Positions 10,655 through 19,735 of a stretch of 64,000 bases of DNA are shown one piece after another (positions within the stretch are counted from its first letter, which is position 1; every line of letters starts with the position of its first letter). Both the position numbers and the translations under genes were made by a program. The stretch comes from Bolinopsis microptera (Eukaryota; Ctenophora; Tentaculata; Lobata; Bolinopsidae). The notes under the pieces are model-generated. The model did not search any database, had not been told where the DNA came from, and saw only the letters and a list, made by a program, of their open reading frames with translations. Location: positions 9,990,411-10,054,410 of the forward strand of contig NC_087073.1 of the NCBI RefSeq assembly GCF_026151205.1, written 5' to 3'.

Positions 10655-13290
10655 CTCAATGAAACGAAAAGTTTTTCAATGAAACGAAAAGTTTTATTTT
10701 ACATTCCTTTAATCATAAATAGAATAAGAGCTTAAACCACTAATTAGTTAGCTAGACGTAAACTTGAGGAAATATTCTTTATTTAAAAAACTTTATTTGG
10801 TTGTTAGCATTTTTATTATGGTAAGTGGTTGAATTTAGGGGAATTTAGTGAGACGGGGTCAGTTTCTCTATTGTCTTAGAAAAATTTCTACTTTACAGTA
10901 GGCAATGCTGAGTGGCAGGAATGAGGGACCAAAACGCTTGGGGCTAACAATGGCCCATTTACAAACCACTTCAGACATGGCAATGATGATATTTATGCTT
11001 AATTCGTCTGAAACTGACCCTACTACACTTCTAATATTCTATAAAAATCTCTTCTAAAATAGGTATAAAGATGCATAGCGCAAAACACACAAACAAAAAT
11101 GTTTATAATCCATATATAAATAAATTAAATAAATTTCTGTAGAACTTTCAAATTTCTATAAAACTGATAAACCTATAATCTATATAATATATATATCTAT
11201 TCATTTTGCACCCAGAGAAAGATGTGATCACAGAGGTAGTATCGATATTATGTTCATGACAAGGTATGGGGCTGCTGCAAGTTATATTTTGCTAAGATAT
11301 TACAGCTTTTGTAAGCTTAAGTAATCTAGGCAAGGTCAATTTTAAAGTTTTTGAATTTTGTCGAACACTGTTTAAGGCTAAGTTCCAGTCGTTTGGTTCT
11401 CCTTCCTTTTGAGTGTGAGCGATGGTTATTTTTATGGATGATTTGAGGTGATTGGGCTTACAGGTGAATGTAGTTAGCATGAGATTTTGTCGTACTGTGT
11501 TCCAGATTGTCCCTGCTCTATATATGTAGCTGTCTGATGGTTTAGGTGTGAGAATGAGTGTCTCTTTGCCAAGTCTGCCAGATGTTTCAAAGAGTGAGTA
11601 AAGTGATATAGGGGTTCTATATTTCAAGACCTTGAAGATGTCATTAATGCAGTGGTAGAAGTACAGATTATGCACATTCATGATTTCATGAGTGTTGAAG
11701 AGGGGTTTAGTATGCTCTTTTCTGTAGAATTCGTTGCCCAGGATTTGCTCCCCGTAGGGTCTGCATCGCGCACTAGTTTTGAACTTATCCAAGTATGCTT
11801 CTTTATCACCAAACATTATGCGGGCACACATTTTCTGTGCTTTGAACAGAGGTTCGAGTTTTTTGTTAGATGCTCCTCCCCAGACTGTTATACCATAAGC
11901 AAGATAGCTTTCAAACAGAGTGTGATACAGATCTTTGTGGAGTGATGTGGGAATGTTATCTTTAATTCTATTTAGCATGCCACAGCAGCTGGCTAGTTTT
12001 TTTGCTAATTTATCTCTATGTGCATTCCAGTTTAGGTCTTCATCGATTGTTACGCCTAAGAATTTAGTTTCATGTACTCTCTCCAAAGGTATGCCATTGA
12101 TATTTATTTCTTGATCAGAGGGGGTATCTTCATCTTTGTTGGATCGAGAGTTTGAGAATTCAAGGTAACAGCTCTTGCCAGTGTTTATGTGAAGTTTATT
12201 GGCAAGCATGTAGCGGTGTACGGAACTTAGGACTTCATTGGCTTTTTTGTATGCTAGGCTTTTACTTTTTGCAGCGACGAAGATATTTGTGTCATCAGCA
12301 AATAGAACAAATTTAGAGTTCTTTTCAGAGTTTGTAAGATCGTTTATGTAAATTAAGAACAGAAGGGGCCCTAAGCAGCTCCCTTGTGGCACTCCAAAAA
12401 GCACAGGTAGAGTATCAGATATTTCATTGAGCACACCAACATATTGTTTACGGTCGGAAAGATAACTTTCCAGGAGTTTGTGTGCCCGTCCTCTGATCCC
12501 GTATGTGTTTAATTTTTTGAGAAGTATTGAGTGATCTATTGTATCAAATGCTTTACTTAGGTCGATAAAGATTCCTAAAACATGATTACCGGCTTTGAGT
12601 GACTGCTGAATGTGGTGAATTGAGTAGTTGAGTGCATGTGATGTTGAGTGACCCTTTCGGAACCCAAACTGGCTATCGTGCAGTATTCCCTGACTCGAGA
12701 GAAAACCATAAAGCCGTGAGTAGATAACCTTTTCAAAAATTTTACCAAAAATTGGGAGAGTGTCTGACAGATGGAGATTATCGCGGAAGTACATCGAGTT
12801 CTGCTTGGGAGTGGACTGCGTGTTAATGAAGAACTTATCATTTCTCTGAAGGAAAATCCTTTTTGTTTTAGGGTCCTCGTCTTGCTGCTGATTGACCAAT
12901 AAGGACAGGGATCTCCTCAAGGAAAAGACGTGTCGGTTCTGATAGGTGTTTCCGTTTAGTAGGGGGCAAGAGATGACCAGTCTGGTGGTGGGAGATACTA
13001 GTTCTAACATTTCATTAAAGATCTTGAAGTTGTCGACGATTTTGGTGATGTCCTCTCCTTTGTGTATATCATTGATGCCGAGATGTACATATATTAGTTG
13101 AGGCTTCTCTGTTGCTATTTGACTCCCCATCATGTATTCTCCGGTCAGTGATTCACTACATGTAAAGTCAATTCTTTTGAAATTCAACCTATATTTCCTA
13201 AATTCCAAGCATGACTCATCGATGTGTCTCATGATTGAATCGGTAACGAGCCAAACGTTGATGGGTTGACCACTTGATCAGGCCTTATAT
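10655..13290 (-). mobile_element. CR1/L2-like LINE with esterase domain, internal deletion
   Basis: The 3' end (low coordinates) has two copies of a 19-bp tail unit (AAAACTTTTCGTTTCATTG on the element strand), then a long 3' UTR (about 10695-11290) and the coding frame. A second copy of the same family sits at 61009-62332, with the same tail and near-identical 3' UTR. The 5' limit is about 13280-13290, where the frame meets a stop. Confidence 0.85.
11292..13277 (-). CDS. SGNH-esterase/reverse transcriptase fusion of a LINE
   Basis: The frame is open from just after a TGA at 13278-13280; the ATG is at 13232. It starts with an SGNH-hydrolase block (VWLVTDSIM, Ser nucleophile in TDS), then VHLGINDIHKG (Gly-x-Asn-Asp block) and DNLHLSD (Asp-x-x-His block). 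CR1-type ORF1 proteins carry such an esterase. Three residues later it becomes RT: LPIFGKIFEKVIYSR, GIFIDLSKAFDTIDHS, FGVPQGSCLGPLLF, FVLFADDTNIFV (catalytic Asp pair), then the thumb and C-terminal region. The whole endonuclease and the first RT block are missing, yet the frame is kept. This is probably an internal deletion fusing ORF1 to ORF2, making an endonuclease-less chimera; it is unlikely to retrotranspose on its own. Confidence 0.75.
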   Translation of the reverse strand, partial: SSGQPINVWLVTDSIMRHIDESCLEFRKYRLNFKRIDFTCSESLTGEYMMGSQIATEKPQLIYVHLGINDIHKGEDITKIVDNFKIFNEMLELVSPTTRLVISCPLLNGNTYQNRHVFSLRRSLSLLVNQQQDEDPKTKRIFLQRNDKFFINTQSTPKQNSMYFRDNLHLSDTLPIFGKIFEKVIYSRLYGFLSSQGILHDSQFGFRKGHSTSHALNYSIHHIQQSLKAGNHVLGIFIDLSKAFDTIDHSILLKKLNTYGIRGRAHKLLESYLSDRKQYVGVLNEISDTLPVLFGVPQGSCLGPLLFLIYINDLTNSEKNSKFVLFADDTNIFVAAKSKSLAYKKANEVLSSVHRYMLANKLHINTGKSCYLEFSNSRSNKDEDTPSDQEININGIPLERVHETKFLGVTIDEDLNWNAHRDKLAKKLASCCGMLNRIKDNIPTSLHKDLYHTLFESYLAYGITVWGGASNKKLEPLFKAQKMCARIMFGDKEAYLDKFKTSARCRPYGEQILGNEFYRKEHTKPLFNTHEIMNVHNLYFYHCINDIFKVLKYRTPISLYSLFETSGRLGKETLILTPKPSDSYIYRAGTIWNTVRQNLMLTTFTCKPNHLKSSIKITIAHTQKEGEPNDWNLALNSVRQNSKTLKLTLPRLLKLTKAVIS

Positions 13291-13299
13291 GGAGTAATA

Positions 13300-14190
13300 C
13301 AGTATTTCGTGTGTAATTGGACCGAATTATAGCAGCTGAACGCTCAATTATAGCAGCATCTGGTACCACTTTCTGAAACCCAGCAGCTGGCCCAAAGAAT
13401 CGAAAAAAGAAGGATTTTTTATGGATGAAAATCGAAGGGAAAACCTTGTAACCCTACATTTTCGATGACGCCGAACAAGATTAAACTGGTCATAATTATC
13501 ATACTCTCGTGTAAATTGCTTTAAAACTTACTTGAAATTTGAATCATGCTATCAATTGTAATACAATTTGTACAATAAGCTGAGCTGCTTAACTGTTAAC
13601 GGCTGGTATTCCTGGTATGGGCCGCGCTCATCCCAGCTTGTCATTCCGCCTCAGCTTCACTGTTTGTGAATATTACAGCCTGGGGTCCCCAGGTAACGGC
13701 TGGCACCGCTATATCTCTGCATAATCTCAGTTTTTGTAAATAACGAAGCCTCTAGTTCACAGCCAATGAGCGGGCTTATGAAGGAAAGATCTCGAGTTGA
13801 GAAGATGAAAGAAATTTATCCAAATATGTGCTAAAGATTCAAACGAATACGGATAACAACCAATATCGAGAAGGACTCCCAATGGATTGTATCGGGACTT
13901 CTATAAGCGTTATTTCAAGTCTTTATAGCGGTTTTAGGATGAACTAACGATATTTTAGGATTGTGTTAAATAAATAGTTAAATAAATAATAGTTAAATCA
14001 ATGTTAAATAGTATTGTGAATATAAGGGCGACGGTAATGCTTGCCAGCATTGTGATATTAGGGCTACTTACGAGTAGGTTGACGCTCCTGTTATGAGAAT
14101 GTTCCCCTTCCGTTGTACATTACTTAGGATCGTTAAACTATGTTTTTTTTGGCTAGACCATTGAGCCATAACAGAACTTATGATTGTTTG
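13300..14190. other. Intergenic DNA, nothing firm
   Basis: No coding frame with character. Around 13620-13700 phrases such as TGTCATTCCGCCTCAGC and GGGGTCCCCAGGTAAC resemble, in inverted form, pieces at 16530-16630, so it is probably old repeat DNA. Confidence 0.35.
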
Positions 14191-14192
14191 AC

Positions 14193-14270
14193 CATTGTTA
14201 ATGGTCTGGCCCGGCGCGTGCTACTTCGAAGAAATTTAGACGAGTAACATCCGTCAAGTGATTGTCCGTT
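14193..14270 (+). repeat. Dispersed GC-rich repeat, copy 1
   Basis: TGACCATTGTTAATGGTCTG, then CCCGGCGCGTGCTACTTCGA and TTTAGACGAGTAACATCCGT. The same string is present in the same orientation at 15905-16077 (broken into three nested partial copies), and a shorter form is near 5385. Confidence 0.7.
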
Positions 14271-14349
14271 CTATTTTGTGTACAATTACAATGAGCTATC
14301 TCATTACCTTCTGGCTCTGCCTCAAATTTAAAGTTAACCTTACCTTTTA

Positions 14350-14540
14350 CTAGGCATCTGTAGTTAATATTAGCTTGTGTCTTACATCTGGAGTTAACAT
14401 TAGGTTGTGTTTTACATATAGAGATAAGATTACCTTGTATTTTACATCTGGAGTTAACATTAACTTGTGTCTTACATCTGGAGTTAAAATTTCCTTGTGT
14501 CTTACATCTGGAGTTAACATTAGGTTGTGTCTTACATCAC
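14350..14540. repeat. 30-bp minisatellite, inverted partner of 15000-15370
   Basis: About six diverged units of a 30-bp sequence (core TCTTACATCTGGAGTTAACA). It is the reverse complement of the unit in the array 460 bp downstream, so the two arrays could fold back on each other. Confidence 0.85.
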
Positions 14541-14655
14541 AAATATTGCAGTGAGTATCCCAGCTGCATATAATGCAGTGTACTAATAGCAGCAGATATG
14601 AGATAACAACACGATTGCTTACTGATAGGCGTGCAAGAAATTCCTGAGCTGAATA

Positions 14656-14741
14656 GGGCCGGTAGCTCAATTGGTAGAGCACCAGGCATGTAACTCGGAG
14701 GTTGGCGCATCATACCCGCCCCGGCACTATCATGCCGGCCC
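14656..14741 (+). repeat. tRNA-like sequence (SINE head or tRNA-Thr pseudogene)
   Basis: GGGCCGG then TAGCTCAATTGG (a good A box) and AGAGCACC, with anticodon-loop-like CATGTAA (TGT, Thr). Position 33 is A instead of U, and the T-arm/B box is badly degraded. A matching CCGGCCC at 14735-14741 could close the acceptor stem, but the total is 86 nt without a proper variable arm. Best read as the tRNA-derived head of a SINE, not a working tRNA. Confidence 0.5.
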
Positions 14742-14999
14742 ATGATTTTCCGAATCGCTTACCAGTGGAAATATAGTCAATTCAAATATCTGCTTGCTTG
14801 GTACTCATGGTCGATACAATCACAGCCCAACCAACTACTTGATCAGACCGATTCACCTACATATGCATACTTCATCTGGAAGCCGTCAGTTGAGCTTGCT
14901 CTCTGACTCGTGGGTTGAAAAAATCGTGTACAGTACTTCGTGAGTAGTACAGTACTTCACAACGATAACCCGCCTCCCCAACCAAATCTCTTAAATTAT

Positions 15000-15370
15000 A
15001 ACATAATGTTAACTCTAGATGTAAGGAATATGGTAATTTTAAATTTAGATGTAAGACACAAGCTAATGATAACTCTAAATGTAAGACACAAGCTAATGTT
15101 AACTCTAGATGCAAGACACAAGGTAATGTTAACTCCAGATGTAAGACATAAGTTAATGTTAAATCCAGATGTAAGACACAAGTTAATGTTAACTCTACAT
15201 GTAAGACACAAGGTAATGTTAACTCCAGATGTAAGACACAAGCTAATGTTAACTCCACATGTAAGACACAACCTAATGTTAACTCCAGATGTAAGACACA
15301 AGGAAATCTTAACTCCAGTGCAGATGTAAGACACAAGTTGATGTTAACTCCAGATGTAAGACACAAGGTT
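15000..15370. repeat. 30-bp minisatellite
   Basis: About twelve units of the form GTTAACTCCAGATGTAAGAC ACAAGCTAAT. Since the unit is a multiple of three, long spurious frames cross it on both strands. Confidence 0.9.
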
Positions 15371-15372
15371 AT

Positions 15373-16310
15373 CGGTCACGACCGTGGGGGTCACGACGTG
15401 ATACAATCTCGAAGCACATCGACAAAACTAAAAGCTGCTCACTCATCACTGTGCTTTTCACGAAGAAATTAAACATGATTGCGTTCGCGTTATTGGGATT
15501 GTTATTCTCTTTCATGCTCAAAAGTATTCGGATTTCAAGACCCTAATGATGTGTATGCGTTGTAAGTGCATATAATTACATTGCAAACGATTTGATCCCT
15601 ATTTATGAGGTTAAAAAGAAGTTGGAAGTTAATTAAGCCATAAGCAGCGCAGGCAGCTTGTCCATTGTTAATAGATTAATATAGCGCGATGTACTAAATA
15701 TCCGCTCCGCAGAGCTTTGTCTAGCCTGAACCTTTACATAACCATGTGTCTACGCGTACTGCGTGACGCGCTTGTTTCACGGTCGCGCGCTACTGCAAGC
15801 GAAAGGGCTTTTATCTGGTTAGAGCAAGCCTGAACCTAAGTTAATTTTGTAAATTCAAGATTAACAATTAATAATTTTAAAATATAACCTTGTCTCACGT
15901 CGTAGGTTGACCATTGTTAATGGTCTGGCTCGGCGCGCGCTACTTCGTAGCACGTGCCATAGCTTGACCATTGTTAATGATCAGGCCCGGCACGCGCTAC
16001 TTCGTAGCTCGTGCCATCGGAAGAAAGCGGCACGCGCTACTTCGAAGAAATTTAGACGAGTAACATCCGTCAAGTCGTAGACCCTTGTATCACGTCGTGA
16101 CCCCCAGTCCCCACTGTTGACTGTCGTTTCACTATACTTGCTCTAACCAGAGCCCTATCGCTTGCAGTAGCGCGCGACCGCAGTACGCGTATACACATGG
16201 CTATGTGAATATCACTATACTGTAGAGTTTTTACGATACAGGGGAGCCGCGCACTCGTGCGCGCCGCGGCGGGTCATACAACGTATGACAACTAGGGCCA
16301 CCGGCCGCGC
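15373..16310. repeat. Mosaic of dispersed repeats X, Y, Z
   Basis: Module X (GGGGGTCACGACGTGATACA) is at 15388-15408 and inverted at 16085-16107. Module Y (CCATGTGTCTACGCGTACTG ... GCGCGCTACTGCAAGCGA ... CTGGTTAGAGCAAG) is at 15740-15830 and inverted at 16132-16215. Module Z (ATACAGGGGAGCCGCGCACT ... GGGTCATACAACGTATGAC) is at 16229-16290 and inverted at 48880-48925. Three partial copies of the 14193 repeat lie at 15905-16077. This looks like serial insertion of related non-autonomous elements. No protein is encoded. Confidence 0.7.
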
Positions 16311-16720
16311 GCGCGTCATGGTTGGTTGTAAACCTACAATAAAAACAAAGAAGCTTGCATTAAAAAGCGGGCATATAAATAAGCTTGCATGCTGCTTGGT
16401 TAGTTTTATGATTTAATTCCATTTTTATCTAAATGTTTATAAATGATAAATGATTTTTATATAAAATTGAACATATTGTATTTTTATCGCGCCGCGCATA
16501 TATGGTACAGTTGAGGAAGTTAAAAATGTTTACCTGGGGACCTCAGGCTATTATGTTCATTAACATTTAAAAATTGATTCTGCGCGGCGAAATGACAGGC
16601 TGAGCGCGAATGACAGGCTGAGCGCGGAATGACAGGCTGACCCCTGCATGGCAACATTAAAAGTTTTAAAGTTAACAATCATTTTTATCCTTTAAAAACA
16701 CGAATCACGTTCCAATTATT
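16311..16720. other. Intergenic DNA with a short 19-bp tandem repeat
   Basis: GAATGACAGGCTGAGCGCG is repeated about three times at 16587-16640. The rest is AT-rich without features. Confidence 0.45.
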
Positions 16721-16722
16721 AT

Positions 16723-17830
16723 TTACATACATGTTACATTTACACATACATACATGTTACATGTTACATGGTAAGGTCTCCTCCTAGTCGTTGGAGTGGC
16801 CTGCATCACACACATCGCGTTGGCGGCGTAACATATGTCTCCACTGTACTCGGTTGGTAGCCAAAGCTTCTGTTGTGTTGTTGTCGATGTTTTCAACACC
16901 TGTAAACTTAGCAGCATCTTCGAGTACGCAGGACTTCCAGTTCTTACGGGGTCTGCCCCTTGACCTCTTTCCATAATTTGGCTTCCAGTTCAACAGAAAC
17001 CTCGGTAGTCTAGAATCTGACATTCTAACTACATGTCCATACCAACGTAGCCTGGCAGCACTGATGAAAGTCTCAACTGACTTGATGCCAGCCCTCCTAA
17101 GAACTTCTTCGTTGGTCACATGAAAGAACCATTTAATCCTAAGGATCCTTCTCAAGGAGGTTTGATGGAAAACCTCGAAGCGTTTCATCTGCTTTTTGGT
17201 GGTGTTCCAGACTTCAGCTCCATACAACAAGATAGTGAGGACAGCAGCCCTATAGATCCTGATCTTGGTTGGAGTCTTTATAGTTCTGCTATTCCAAATG
17301 ATCCAGAGCTGATGAAAGGCGCCATTAGCCTTCTGGATACGGACATCCAGGTCTCTGTTGATTGTCCCATCCCCACTGATAGTTGCACCCAGGTAGACAA
17401 AGTTGCTAACCTGCTCGACGGGTTCACCCTCAACCGACAGCTCAATACAATCATCATTGATGAAAGGTCGCTGGGAGGCGCACTTGCTTACAGCCATGCA
17501 TTGGGTCTTCTTTGCATTTATTCTGAGCCCAGCGTAGGAGCTGTAATGAACTAATAGATCAGTTGACTCCTGTAGGCCTTCCCCTGAGTTGTCCATAATA
17601 GCCATGTCATCAGCATAATCGGTGTCCAGAATGACCTTTTCCTCGACCGTCTTCATCTCTTTCTGCAGCACTGCGCCTTGACTGATGATCTTGTTGGTCT
17701 CAGCCAGAAATGCAGAAAAGTTTAGGCAGAAATTAAAGACAGGAGGTGCTTGAATGTCACCCTGACCTGTGCCTGAGTTAACATCAAACCAGTCTGTCAG
17801 CTCCCCATTAACCCTCACGGCACTCATGGT
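16723..17830 (-). mobile_element. Non-LTR retrotransposon fragment, 5'-truncated
   Basis: This is the 3' part of a LINE of a different family from its neighbours. Only the RT palm, thumb and C-terminal region remain, starting abruptly at 17827. Confidence 0.8.
16784..17827 (-). pseudogene. LINE reverse transcriptase, C-terminal two thirds
   Basis: The 347-codon frame shows GTGQGDIQAPPVFNFCLN (RT block before the active site), ILDTDYADDMAIMD (catalytic YADD), LRINAKKTQCM, FVYLGATISGDG, YGAEVWNTTKKQMKRFEVFH, LRWYGHVVRMSD and KRSRGRPRKNWKSC. These are hallmarks of LINE RTs with a GRPRKNW tail. The fingers domain with the first catalytic Asp, and any endonuclease, are missing, so it is a dead fragment. 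The frame is intact to the stop, suggesting fairly recent insertion. The 144-codon plus-strand frame opposite it is a shadow. Confidence 0.8.
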
Positions 17831-18370
17831 ACCCCAAAATATGACTGAAATATTCTGACATATTTTTCAGGCAGCCCATAGTGTCTCATACTGCACCAAA
17901 TTATTATTTAGGAAGCTGTAAATACTAAATCCCCAATATTTTAAAAGAACAGAAATTTGTCATTTTGTTCAGTATTGATTGATTTAATGATATAGATAAA
18001 ATTTATTGGAGAATTTATCCAGAATCAAAAAATGTATAATAATTAACTGGAAATATAGTGCTTATTCGGTGTATGACTTTTTGTCGTTGTCTACTAATTG
18101 TATTATAGAAGGACAGGCAACTAACGGGACAAGGAATGCAATGTGCAGGCCTGAAAGCTTTTGCACACTCCGAAATGCTAGTTTGGATGAGCTTTTGAAT
18201 AAGATCTTTATACTTGAACCAGATAGCAATTGTTTAGGGAGATGAAGGGTACTGCTTAGGGTTGTTACAATTGATTGCAGTCTTGTTGTGACTTACTAAA
18301 AGTTTGTACACTTTAATTTATGTTGTGTAATTCGAGGATATAAAACGAACTTGAAAGTTCTTTTATTCAG
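17831..18370. other. AT-rich intergenic DNA, nothing recognised
   Basis: A 79-codon plus-strand frame (18006-18245) shows no domain and no splice context; it is not called. Confidence 0.35.
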
Positions 18371-18374
18371 AGAA

Positions 18375-19300
18375 TATAGATATGGGTCGAACTTAAATTT
18401 CTTGAAAGTTTCGTAAAATTTTATTGAATAGAGAGATTGTGGCAAGCCACTCCCTCTTTTTCACTATTGTTACCATTAAAGTAAGAACACATAGCACTCA
18501 AGCGAATTAAGTGGAGATATCACTGATTAAGTGCCGGATCATGTATCTGCAAGATCTTGAAATGGTCATAACTTGTTTTAGCTGTTTTGGGCTTTTGGGC
18601 TTTACTTGTAAGCTTTATTGATTTTATCCATAAAATTGCATTTCCATTGATATTTATGTAACTTGAGAAACTTTTTCTACCAAAAACGTTTTCGATCGGG
18701 AATCGTCTTTAAATTATTTTGGGGAATATTTTTGACTTGATATAACGACGTCGTCGTAATGACACAAGTGACTGATCAACCACCTTATTTGATAGTGTTT
18801 TTAAAATAAAGTATTTATATTTTTAACTTGGGGTGTAAATATTTTTAGGGATTTTGGATCTATCATACTATTTGTTACTAAAATGCTCATTGTAACCTAT
18901 AATATTCAGATTTTCATCATTATGGTTTAGCTGTATTTTTTATTTTTTTTATTTTTTTAAAAAAGGGAAGCAACTCACGGTATCACTCTCATAAGAGACA
19001 TGTTTCATCATTTACCGGAGTTGCAACCAAATATACACAATAAGGTTTGGTACTTTATCCGTACCTCCCCTTTCATAGAAATAATAGCAATTTATATTAG
19101 CTGTATTAACGATCAACTTGAAATTTTGGGAAAGCTCTTCAATTATCAAACCAAGTGTGTTTATAGTTTAGTTCCTAGCTGAAAGCGTTCTTGCTTTATG
19201 GTGACAATAGTGAAAAAGAGGGAGTAGTGTGCCACACCCTTTTCAATCAATGAAATTTTACGAAACTTTCAGGAAATCTAAGTTTGACATATATCTATAC
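18375..19300. mobile_element. Fold-back element with about 110-bp imperfect inverted ends
   Basis: 18375-18488 and 19188-19300 are inverted copies. Shared blocks include CTGAAAGTTTCGTAAAATTT / CTTGAAAGTTTCGTAAAATT and CTCCCTCTTTTTCACTATTG. The interior (about 700 bp) is AT-rich and non-coding. This is likely a non-autonomous DNA transposon; no clear target duplication was found. Confidence 0.65.
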
Positions 19301-19438
19301 AGGAATTACGTGAGTTATTAAAGGGTTGCACGTGGGCAGTTACTTCTGGCCCACCCTGTATGTTTAACTTAATTTGATATAACTTTCTCATTTGGGCATA
19401 TAAACAATACACATTACACCTATGACATGCTTTATGGG

Positions 19439-19455
19439 GGGGGGGGGTGTCACGT
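19439..19455. repeat. Poly-G tract
   Basis: A run of about a dozen G precedes GTGTCACGTCCGTC. A matching poly-C follows the mirrored GACGGACATGACAC near 22857-22876, so the pyrimidine-rich region is bracketed by inverted ends. Confidence 0.6.
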
Positions 19456-19489
19456 CCGTCTATGTCCGCTTGTCTCATAGAATCCAAAA

Positions 19490-19630
19490 AGGACAGGACA
19501 TAGGCGGACATAGGCGGACATAGACGGACATAGGCGGACATAGGCGGACATAGACGGACATAGGCGGACATAGGCGGACATAGACGGACATAGGCGGACA
19601 TAGGCGGACATAGGCGGACATTAATGGACA
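19490..19630. repeat. 10-bp minisatellite (GGACATAGGC/ GGACATAGAC)
   Basis: About 14 tandem units of ten bases with a G/A change. It follows the module TGTCTCATAGAATCC then AAAAAGGACAGGACATAGG; the same module recurs at 22815-22850. Confidence 0.9.
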
Positions 19631-19735
19631 CCTAAATTGCTAAATAAAATGTTCAATTTTTGCTGTTATAGGGGGATCATGTTTTTTGTCCGTTCGGTAC
19701 CCTATATTTTCAAAACGGACAAAAAATAGAGCGGA

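Noticed and set aside
14656-14741. Functional tRNA-Thr gene
   Set aside because: The T-arm is degraded and position 33 is not U, so a SINE head or pseudogene is more likely.
17120-17554. 144-codon plus-strand frame
   Set aside because: It lies exactly antisense to a recognisable LINE RT.
18006-18245. 79-codon frame
   Set aside because: No domain or supporting context.
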